A program made the translations under genes and the position numbers. Below are positions 9,390 to 17,071 of a DNA stretch of 64,000 nt, in pieces; the stretch's first letter is position 1, and every line of letters begins with the position of its first letter. Under the pieces are notes generated by a model that made no database searches, was not told where the DNA came from, and was given only the letters and a program-made list of their open reading frames with translations. Origin of the DNA: Sva-07 sp963752815 (GTDB lineage Bacteria; Actinomycetota; Acidimicrobiia; Acidimicrobiales; Ilumatobacteraceae); the NCBI GenBank assembly GCA_963752815.1, contig CAVVZI010000009.1, positions 248,001 through 312,000 of the forward strand, in the 5' to 3' direction.

Positions 9390-10088
9390 TCACATGCCGA
9401 AGATGCCACGCCCGATCAGGTCGGGGATCTCGACCTGGCTGGGATCGAGCCCCCGTTCGGGCGACCGCTCGTCGAGCATGACGGCGCCGGTGATGCGATC
9501 CAGCCGGAAACTCCGGGGCGAGTCGCGCAGGCGGCACCACGCCCACAGGTACCAGTTGGGGTGCATGCCGAGCACGGCGATCGGCTCGACCACCCGATCG
9601 GTCTCCTCGCCGGTCTTGTCGACGTAGCCGATCTCGAGCACGCGCCGCTGCACGATGGCGTGCTCGACCGCGGCCGGCGGCCGAGCCTGGCCGGCCCGGT
9701 TGTCGAACAGTCGGATCCGGGCGGCCAGTTCCAGCGTCCCTTCGGCGTCGACTTCGCTCAGCACGGCGAGGATCTTCTGCAGCGCGCTGCGGCCGGCGTG
9801 CGTGAACGGCATCGACGAGTCGACCGCGAGGGCGGTGGCGACGGCCGCGACCTCCGCCGCCGTGAGGTTCAACGGCGGCAGCGTGTGCTGCGTGTCGATC
9901 GCGTAGCCGCCGCGCCGACCGGGGGTGGCGTAGATCGGCACACCCGCTTGCTGCAGCGCCGACAGGTCGCGCTCGATCGTCCGGCTGCTCACCTCGAACC
10001 GCTCGGCCAGCGACGTGGCACTCCGCCACGCGGGCGACGCGGCGCGGAGCTCCTCCACCAACGCATAGAGCCGATCCGTCCGATTCAC
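9390..10088 (-). CDS. HTH-WYL (YafY-type) transcriptional regulator
   Basis: A 232-residue regulator starting at GTG 10088. The N-terminal winged helix (DRLYALVEELRA, SATSLAERFEVSSRTIERDLSALQQAGV) is followed by a WYL-type ligand-sensing domain (VEPIAVLGMHPNWYLWAWCRLRDSPRSFRLDRI) and ends IGRGIFGM. Such proteins usually control a neighbouring gene; the nearest candidate is the VOC gene 81 bp downstream on the same strand. Upstream, facing the DHPS-like gene, is a 58-bp perfect palindrome. Confidence 0.87.
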   Translation of the reverse strand: MNRTDRLYALVEELRAASPAWRSATSLAERFEVSSRTIERDLSALQQAGVPIYATPGRRGGYAIDTQHTLPPLNLTAAEVAAVATALAVDSSMPFTHAGRSALQKILAVLSEVDAEGTLELAARIRLFDNRAGQARPPAAVEHAIVQRRVLEIGYVDKTGEETDRVVEPIAVLGMHPNWYLWAWCRLRDSPRSFRLDRITGAVMLDERSPERGLDPSQVEIPDLIGRGIFGM

Positions 10089-10117
10089 CGCCCCAGTCCA
10101 CCCACACACCGTCCAGC

Positions 10118-10175
10118 CGTCGTTTGCGTCAGGATTTCTGCGGGACGTCCCGCAGAAATCCTGACGCAAACGACG
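10118..10175. repeat. Perfect 58-bp palindrome in a divergent promoter region
   Basis: Every base pairs about the centre between 10146 and 10147 (left arm CGTCGTTTGCGTCAGGATTT, then CTGCGGGAC). There is no loop. It occupies the 136-bp gap between the WYL regulator (start 10088) and the DHPS-like gene (start 10225). A 17-base stretch at the very end of the window (63984-64000) matches its left arm at 16 positions, so this is a dispersed element. Confidence 0.85.
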
Positions 10176-10224
10176 ATCTGGCGCGTTCGGCGGGTCGGAT
10201 CGGGCGAGTGGATAGGTTGCGGGC

Positions 10225-10974
10225 GTGTTCTTGTACGGGGTCGTCAACGCCAGTCCTGACTCGCTCGCGGGCGACTCGATCGCGACGACTCCGGAGGCAG
10301 CCGTCGCGAGGGCCCGGCAGCTCCTCGCCGACGGCGCCGACGGGATCGACCTCGGCGGGCAGGGATCCACCGACATCGCCGCGGTCGTCGACTGGACCGA
10401 CGAATGGGCCCGGGTCGAGCACATCATCCCCGCGCTGGCCGGGCTCGGCGTCGAGGTGTCGATCGACTCGTGGCGGCCCGAGGTGGTGCGGCGTGCGCTC
10501 GACGCCGGCGCCACCGTCATCAACGCCGCCGACGGGATGCAGACCGACGAGATGTGGCAGGTCGCGGCCGACTACGACGTGCCGATCGTCCTGCCGTTCC
10601 TGTCCGGCCCCAACCCCCGCGAGATGGCCCTGGTCGAGCACGATCCCATCGCCGTGATGATCGACTTCTTCGAGCAACGACTGGCCGACGCCGACCGGTT
10701 CGGCCTGCGCGCGCGCTGCATCGTCGACCCGGGCACGGGGTTCGCCCCGTCGAACTGGCCGTGGGAGGACCGTTTCGTCTACCAGAAGCAGGTGTATTCG
10801 AACCTCGACGAGCTCCGCCGCTTCGGTCTGCCGCTCTACATCGCGCTGCCGTGGAAGGAAACCGCACAGCACGACGAACTGCTCGACATCGTGGTCCGCC
10901 AACGGCCCGAGTTCGGCCGTGCGCACTACCCGGCCAAGATCCGCGCGGTCGAACGCCGCCACGAGGCGCTCTGA
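10225..10974 (+). CDS. Dihydropteroate synthase-like (pterin-binding) protein
   Basis: A 249-residue TIM-barrel protein of the pterin-binding family, starting at GTG. DHPS landmarks are recognisable but altered: GVVNASPDSLAGD (usually G-x-x-N-x-TPDSF), DGADGIDLGGQGST (usually GGESTRPG), VSIDSWRPEVVRRAL, VINAADG. The C-terminal SxRPGH-type substrate loop is not recognisable. It may be a non-canonical homologue comparable to mycobacterial FolP2, which is encoded next to gpgS; here gpgS is 1 kb away on the other strand. Folate genes folB-folK are nearby, so a true DHPS role stays possible. Confidence 0.75.
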   Translation: MFLYGVVNASPDSLAGDSIATTPEAAVARARQLLADGADGIDLGGQGSTDIAAVVDWTDEWARVEHIIPALAGLGVEVSIDSWRPEVVRRALDAGATVINAADGMQTDEMWQVAADYDVPIVLPFLSGPNPREMALVEHDPIAVMIDFFEQRLADADRFGLRARCIVDPGTGFAPSNWPWEDRFVYQKQVYSNLDELRRFGLPLYIALPWKETAQHDELLDIVVRQRPEFGRAHYPAKIRAVERRHEAL

Positions 10975-11008
10975 CCTGTCGCGAAGTGCCTGACCCCGCG
11001 CAACAGGT
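10974..11008. terminator. Hairpin between convergent genes, shares 25 bp with the ahp locus
   Basis: Arms ACCTGTCGCG (10974-10983) and CGCAACAGGT (10999-11008) pair with one mismatch. It begins at the DHPS-like stop and ends at the gpgP-like stop, so it is well placed as a bidirectional terminator. The stretch from GTGCCTGACCCC through AACAGGTTC is also found, inverted, at 22321-22345. Confidence 0.6.
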
Positions 11009-11673
11009 TCAGGCGTAGCGTTCGATCGTTTCGGCGGGGATGGGTTCGGTGGGCAGGAGCCGGACCCGGTCGCCGTGGGGGCGCAGGTCGCCGGAGGCCG
11101 CGTCGAACTCGAACCAGCGGGCCTCGAGGTTGGCGAGCTGACGCCACTCCTCGCCCGCTGCCCGTTCGAGCGCCGTGATCACGCCCGCCGTGCGAGACCA
11201 CCAGCCGTCGAGGTCCCAGCGTGGCGCTCGGCCAGCGCGCGCAACGAACGGACCGCGCGCGCCGCGATCTCGTCGTTCGGTTCGTATCCGGGAGGACGAC
11301 GCTGTTGCGCCAGCCAGTTCGGGTACCGCGCTTCGATCTCCGACCGGAGCAGTCCCTCCCACTGGCCGGCCGACCGCTCGATCAGATCCTCCTCGGCGTC
11401 ACCGAGTTGGATCCCCGCCCCGTGCGCGAGCAATTCACCGGTTCGCCGTGCCCGCGCCAGGGTCGAAGTGACCACGACCCCGAACGGACCGCACGCGGCG
11501 AGTTCCACCGCGGCCTCGCGCGCCTGCTCCTCGCCGAGCGGTGAGAGCGGCGCATCGGCGCGGCCCTGCCAGCGTCCGATCGCGTTCCACGTGGACTGGC
11601 CGTGGCGGACGAGCAGGAACCGGGTGGGCTCGACGTCAGGCCGGACGATGCGGACCGCCGACCGCTCACCCAC
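11009..11673 (-). CDS. Histidine phosphatase, probable glucosyl-3-phosphoglycerate phosphatase, frameshifted
   Basis: Phosphoglycerate-mutase-like phosphatase. The catalytic RHG motif is LLVRHGQSTWNAIGRWQG; later motifs are VVTSTLARARRTGELLA and DLIERSAGQWEGL. The frame changes near 11175-11215, after which GVITALERAAGEEWRQLANL to the end completes the protein. The GTG at 11673 overlaps the gpgS stop (GTGGGTGA), so the two are coupled. Next to gpgS it would fit GpgP, which dephosphorylates glucosyl-3-phosphoglycerate to glucosylglycerate; that assignment rests on context, as the histidine-phosphatase family is broad. Confidence 0.72.
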
Positions 11674-12554
11674 GGTGCAGCCCGAGATCACGCAACGACC
11701 GACGCGACCGCAGGTTCAAGGGCACTTGCGTCCCGTCGGCGCGCCGCAGCGTCATCTCGTCCTCGCCCACCGGCGGTTCGATGCCGGCTCGCGACAGCAT
11801 CGTGGCCATCACCTCGGCGGCCTGCACCGACAGCGACTGCAGCGAGCGGTTCCGGTGTTCGCGGGTGCCGAGGTCGACCTGGGCGATCGCTTCGGGACCG
11901 TACAGACGACAGATGTCGATCAACATCGCGATCTCGACGCCCCAGCCCTGTTGGAACACCAGTCGCTCCAGCACGTCACGGCGCCCGGCGTACTCGCCCG
12001 ACAGCGGCTGCGCCAGGCCGGTGAGTTCGGGGAAGTACATCGACATCAGCGGTCGGGCGACCAGCTCGGTGGTCCGTCCGCCACCGCCGTACCGGGTCGG
12101 CCGGTGGTAGAGCGCCTTCACCAGCGCCACCGACTCGTCGTCGAGCATCGGCGACAGGAGCTTCACCACCCAGTCGGGCTCGAAGCTCGTGACGTCGCCG
12201 TCGCACCAGACGATGAAGTCGCCGTGGCTGACGAGCAAGGTCGCCCAGAGCGCGTTGCCCTTGCCATGGCCCCATCCGTGCGTCGCATGCACGTCGTCGA
12301 TCGAGACCACCCGGGCACCGGCATGAGCAGCGACGCGCGCCGTGTCGTCGGTGCTGCGGTCGTCGAGCACGATCAGCTCGTCGACGATGTTGTTCGCTGC
12401 CCATGAGCTCGCGCCGGATCACGCTCACGAGCGGGCCGATCGTCGCCGCTTCGTCCCGGCACGGGATGCACACCGACACGGTGCGCCCCGCCTTCGCCTC
12501 GGCGAGCACGTTGCCGGCACAGTCGTCGACCTCGAAGGTCCGTACGCCCGTCAT
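11666..12554 (-). CDS. gpgS: Glucosyl-3-phosphoglycerate synthase, frameshifted
   Basis: GT81-family glycosyltransferase that joins glucose from UDP-glucose to 3-phosphoglycerate, the first step to glucosylglycerate and, in mycobacteria, methylglucose lipopolysaccharides. The N-terminus (VSVCIPCRDEAATIGPLVSV) is in one frame. From about 12395 the rest is in another: LDDRSTDDTARVA, the metal-binding WCDGDVTSFEPDW, GLAQPLSGEYAGRR and FQQGWGVEIAMLID. One surplus G in ATGGGCAGCG would explain it. The gene follows folB-folK by 1 bp and overlaps the phosphatase gene. Confidence 0.87.
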
Positions 12555-12555
12555 G

Positions 12556-13404
12556 TCAGCTCAGCTCGAGCGGGCCGACCGCCGTGATCCCCGCCGGCTC
12601 GAGACGCTCGTCCCACCCCGCCGGACAGCGCTCCGGAGCGATCTCGGCCAGTGGCGTGAGCACGAAACGCCGCTCGGCGAAGTGCGGGTGCGGCACGACC
12701 AGATCGGCGGTTTCGATGGTCGCGTCGTCGTACATGATGATGTCGACGTCGAGCGTGCGCGGACCCCAGTGCACCACCCGTTGGCGCATCGCCTCGCCTT
12801 CGATCCGCTGACAGCGCCGCAGCAGGGCGAACGGGTCGAGCGGCGTCTCGATCTCGACGACCATGTTGAGGTACGCACCCTGGTCGTCGGGGCCGCCGAC
12901 CGGGTCGGTCTCGTACACCTGCGACACGGCGACCACCCGGTCGAGACCCGCGACACCCATCCGCAGGAACGCACGACGGTCGCCGAGGTTCGAGCCGAGG
13001 GCGATGAACGCGCGGTGCGACGACTGCCGAGCGACGGCCGCCGTCGAGCGGGTGCGGCTGATCCGCACGGCCGTGCTGGCGGCATCGACGGCGATCGGCG
13101 GGCGCAACTTGGTGAGTGTGACGGTGACGGCTTCGACGCGGTCGAACGTGAGCACCTCGTCGGCCACCCGTGCCGCCAGCCGTTCGAGCAGCACGTCCTT
13201 CGACTCGGACACCACGGCCACGACCTGGTCGGCGACCCAGCCGTAGTGCACGGTGTCGTCGAGATCGTCGGACTGGCCGGCGTCGCCGAGATCGACGTCG
13301 AGCGTGAGGTCGATCTGCAACGGCTGGGGGATCTCACGCTCGTGCGGGAGGGCGCCGACGATGGCGACAGTGCGGATGGCAGAGATCTCGATCTGGTCGG
13401 TCAT
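12556..13404 (-). CDS. folBK: Bifunctional dihydroneopterin aldolase / HPPK (FolB-FolK fusion)
   Basis: A 282-residue fusion covering two consecutive folate steps. Residues 1-115 are FolB (EISAIRTVAIVGALPHERE, FDRVEAVTVTLTKLRPPI), which cleaves dihydroneopterin. Residues about 130-282 are FolK (AFIALGSNLGDRRAFL, GPDDQGAYLNMVVEIET, PRTLDVDIIMYDD, PHPHFAERRFVLTPL), which pyrophosphorylates 6-hydroxymethyl-dihydropterin with ATP. The linker is short and polar. The gene is first in a compact run with gpgS and the phosphatase; a pterin-binding protein lies just beyond. Confidence 0.92.
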   Translation of the reverse strand: MTDQIEISAIRTVAIVGALPHEREIPQPLQIDLTLDVDLGDAGQSDDLDDTVHYGWVADQVVAVVSESKDVLLERLAARVADEVLTFDRVEAVTVTLTKLRPPIAVDAASTAVRISRTRSTAAVARQSSHRAFIALGSNLGDRRAFLRMGVAGLDRVVAVSQVYETDPVGGPDDQGAYLNMVVEIETPLDPFALLRRCQRIEGEAMRQRVVHWGPRTLDVDIIMYDDATIETADLVVPHPHFAERRFVLTPLAEIAPERCPAGWDERLEPAGITAVGPLELS

Positions 13405-13440
13405 CGGGGGGCACCTCTTCGGCTCGCGTACGCCAGAAAC

Positions 13441-13607
13441 CTATCGGGAGGCTGCGCCATCGCTTCGGCGCGGAAGGGTCAGCCGGACCGTCGTTCCCTC
13501 ACCCACCGCGGTCTCGATCGCGACGGTGCCACCGTGCGCGGCGACCGCGGCTGTGAATCGTACGCCCCGGTTCGGCACCGGGCCGTCACGAGCGCGAACG
13601 TTCGAGC
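13441..13607 (-). pseudogene. Remnant of a histidine-kinase ATPase C-terminus
   Basis: In the gap between folBK and the SDR, the minus strand reads VPNRGVRFTAAVAAHGGTVA, then IETAVGEGTTVRLTLPRR and a TAG at 13441. The HGGTVAIET...GEGTTVRLTLP pattern is the last part of a GHKL/HATPase domain of a sensor kinase. The expected G1/G2 boxes are missing, the DGP stretch is only about 17 residues before HGG, and no start is visible. I read it as a decayed fragment; a short chance resemblance is possible. Confidence 0.45.
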
Positions 13608-14430
13608 ATGAACGACTCCGCGCCCACGTCCGGCCGACTCGCCGATCTCGTGGCGGTCGTGGTCGGGGCGGGACAGACCCCGGGCGAGACGATCGGCAAT
13701 GGTCGCGCCATCGCCGAGACGTTCGCCCGCGAAGGCGCCCTCACACTGTGCGTGGATCGCCAGTCGGAACGCGCCGACGACACCGTGGCCGCCATCCGCT
13801 CCTCCGGCGGCGAGGCACATGCCTTCGCGGCCGACGTCACCACCGCGGGCTCGGGCGACGCGATCGTCGGCGCGGCGCTCGAACGGTGGGGCCGGATCGA
13901 CGTGCTGGTCAACAACGTCGGCATCGGTGGGCGCGGCGACGGTCCGGCGCACTCGGTCGACGACGAGGCGTTCGACCTCATCCTCGCCGTGAACACCCGG
14001 GCGATGCTGCGCACCTGCAAGGCGGTGTTGCCGACGATGCGCGAGCAGGGGCACGGGTCGATCGTGAACATCTCGTCGGCCGCTTCGTTCGCCGGCGGCT
14101 TCCAGATCGCCTACGAGGTCTCGAAAGCGGCCGTCAACCGGCTGACCACGAGCATCGCCCAGTCGAACGCGTCGCGCGGCGTCCGCTGCAACGCGATCGC
14201 CCTCGGTCTCGTCGACACCCCGATGGCCGTGGGCGGGATCGCCGCCGCCCGCCGGGTGCCCGACCGACGTGGTGCGCGCCGAACGCAACGAACGGGTGCC
14301 GCTGCGCGGTGGAATGGGCACGGCCTGGGACACCGCGAACGCGGCATTGTTCCTCGCCTCCGACGAGGCCCGCTACATCACCGGTGTGGTGCTCCCGGTC
14401 GACGGTGGGCTGGCGGTCCGGATCGGCTGA
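13608..14430 (+). CDS. Short-chain dehydrogenase/reductase, frameshifted
   Basis: NAD(P)-dependent SDR. Visible are the Rossmann glycine motif VVVGAGQTPGETIGNGRAIA (longer than TGxxxGIG), cofactor selection near LCVDRQSER, NNVGIG, IVNISSAASFAGG and the active-site YEVSK. The frame shifts near 14255-14265; from there the C-terminus reads ALFLASDEARYITGVVLPVDGG and ends in RIG at 14430. Substrate unknown; it stands alone between folBK and the lipoprotein gene. Confidence 0.85.
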
Positions 14431-14557
14431 AGCACCCGCGTACGACGACCACCGAATCCGCGTGAAACTACTCAGGTTCTGCCAATGTGTGTCGATGGAC
14501 CCGCCGGTGCAGCGGCACCGGAGTCCGGTTGCAGTCGAAGAGACCCAGGGAGGGTTC

Positions 14558-16972
14558 GTGATCTCACGCCAGGTGCGTCGTTCGTTGTGCGCGTTGGTCG
14601 CCGTGGGGGTGGTGCTCGCATCGTGCTCGTCCGACGACGGCGACGGCGAAACGACGACACTCGCTCCCGAGCCCACCGAAACCCCAACCACCGACACCGA
14701 GGCGCCGGTCGACACCGGCCTCACCGGCGACGGCCTCGCCGTGGGGGTGCTCGCCCCGTCACCCGGTCTGCTCACCACCCTGTTCCAGGGACAACAGCGC
14801 GGCATCGACTTCGCCGTGGAGGACATCGCCGACGGCGGTGGCGTGCTCGGCGGTCCGCTCGACGCCACCACGACCCCGGCAGCGCTCGACGGGTCGGAGG
14901 CCGACCTCGTCCCGACCGTCGTCGAGGACGGAGCGCAGGCGCTCATCGGCCCGACCGGGTCGAGCGGCGCCTTCGAGTATCGCGACGCGGTCAAGAACGC
15001 CAACAGCATCTCGTGCAGCGCCTCGGCCAGCGTGCCGGGCCTGACGGCCGACCAGGAGACCTTCGGCCTGTTCCGCACGGCCCTGCCTGACGACGTGACC
15101 GTCGGTTACCTGACCGAGATGGTCCTCGGTCGCCGCGACGAGCAGGCGCCGGGCGCGGCCTGGAAGGTGGCGATCGTGGCCCGCAGCGACGACTACGGCC
15201 TCGCCATCGGCAACGGCCTCGCCTACGCGCTGGATTCGCACGGGCTCGTTCCGACGGTCGTCGACTACAACGCCCACCGGGTCAATTTCACCGGCACGGC
15301 ATCGGAAGTCACCGATCTCGCACCCGACCTGACGGTCATCGTGTCGTACGAGGAAGGCGCGCCGATCGTCACCGAACTCGTTCGGGGCGGCGTCGACCCG
15401 GCGGCGATGATCGGGCTCGAATCGTTCTTCCGGCCCCGGATCGCCACCTTGGCGGCGCCCGACGGCAAAGCCGAACTCGTCGACGGGTTCACGATGGTCG
15501 GCACCACCGGCGACCGGGCCTTCCTCGAGCGCCTCTACGAAGCCGACCCCAACGGCCAGATCGCCAATGCGGCGCAGGCCTACGACTGCACGATGGTGTT
15601 CGCCCTGGCCAACGAGGCCGTGGCCGACGGAGCGTCCGACAGCGTCAGCGCCGCGGTCATCGACGTCACCGCCGACGGCACCACCTGCACCACCTACGAG
15701 GACTGCCTCACCAAGCTCCAGGCCGGTGAGAACATCGACTACGACGGCGCCTCCGGACGCATCGGCATCGACGAACACGGCGACCCCACGTTCGGCCGGT
15801 TCACCACCGCCACGATCCAGGACGGCGAGGTCGGCAACATCGAGACGTCCGACGTCGACGTGGCCGCACTCCGGCAGGAGCAGGCGGCGTTCGCCGCCGC
15901 GGCCTTCAACACCAAGCTGCAGCAGGCGCTGACGTTCCTCGGCTTCTACGACGGCCCGATCGACGGCCTCGAGAGCCCGGAGCTCACGGCCGCACTCGCC
16001 GCGTTCCAGGCGTCGGTCGGCCTCCCCCCGACCGGCGTGTACGACGCAGCGACCGACGCCGCCCTGCGTGCCGCGCTCGGCGAGTTCTCCGATCTGTTCA
16101 ACGCCTCGACGCGCGATCTGCAGATCCTGCTCACCGACCTCGGCTTCTACAGCGGCCCGATCGACGGAATCTGGTCGCCCGAGTTGACCGAGGCGGTCCG
16201 GGCCTTGCAGCGTGAGCTCGGCGTTCCCGAGACCGGCGTGATCGACGCCGCCACCGTGCAGGCGATCTACGAGCGCGGCATCGCCACCGGATCGACCACG
16301 ACCGTTCCGGCCGAGCCCGCCACCACCGCCGCACCCGCGACGACCGCCGCGCCCACCACCGCGGCACCGACCACCGCCGCACCGCACGACCGCGGCACCG
16401 GACACGACGGTCGCTCCTCCCGCGCCTCCGACCACCGAACCGCCGCCGCCGGAGCCGAGCCGAACCTGCTCGACACCCTCAAGGCCGACCCGGACTTCTC
16501 GATCTTCGTCGAGCTCGTGCTGCAGCTTCGGGATTCGACCACGACGTCGCACGATCCTCGGGCCGTTCACCGTGTTCGCGCCGACCAACGATGCATTCGA
16601 CGACGCAGACACGCTGGCCGACCCTCGATCGACCTGAGCCCGGAGGAACTCGCCGAGTACCTGGCGTACTACATCGCCGAGGGTCCGTACACGACGGCCA
16701 CGATGCTCGCCGACAGCGCTCCGAGAACCTCTACGGCGACGCCCTGACGATCACCGGCACCGGCGCCGAATCTGAGCGTCAACGGCGTGCCGATCGACCC
16801 GACCAAGCGCGACATCGCCGCCACGAACGGCGTGATCCAGGGATTGACCGCGTTGCTCGACGTGCCACCGGCGGCCGACGACGCGGTCGTCGTGCCCGAG
16901 AAGCCCGTCGAGACCGACGCTCCGGTGAAGACCGAAGCGCCCGTCGCGACGGAGCCGAAACCGGCCGGCTGA
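14558..16972 (+). CDS. Lipoprotein: solute-binding domain, two PG-binding domains and fasciclin domain; frameshifted
   Basis: Starts at GTG 14558 with AGGGAGG just upstream. A signal peptide ends in the lipobox VLASC (Cys23). A Thr/Pro/Glu linker leads to a type-1 periplasmic-binding domain (about 55-440; AVGVLAPSPGLLTTLFQGQQ, GPTGSSGAFEYRDAV). Two peptidoglycan-binding_1 repeats follow at about 450-508 and 517-571 (LTFLGFYDGPIDG, LTDLGFYSGPIDG), then an Ala-Pro-Thr linker. The C-terminus is a fasciclin (FAS1) domain, recognisable from NLLDTLKADPDFSIF, PFTVFAPTNDAFDD and DIAATNGVIQGL. Between 16385 and 16790 the frame changes at least five times. The domain set predicts an envelope-anchored sensor or adhesin rather than an importer; no permease genes are adjacent. 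Confidence 0.75.
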
Positions 16973-16995
16973 GCCCGGCGCACCCGACGCGGTCG

Positions 16996-17042
16996 TTCTT
17001 CCCGTTGTCAGTCCCGGATTGCGGGACTGACGACGGGAAGAA
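16996..17042. terminator. Bidirectional hairpin terminator
   Basis: A 21-bp stem (16996-17016 with 17022-17042; arms start TTCTTCCCGT and end ACGGGAAGAA) with one G-T pair and a 5-nt loop. It lies between the convergent lipoprotein and monooxygenase-esterase genes. The outer A/T-rich ends give short T-runs on both strands, so it is the best terminator candidate among the window's hairpins. Confidence 0.72.
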
Positions 17043-17071
17043 GCGCCGACGCTGCGGCGCCTCGCCGGCTC

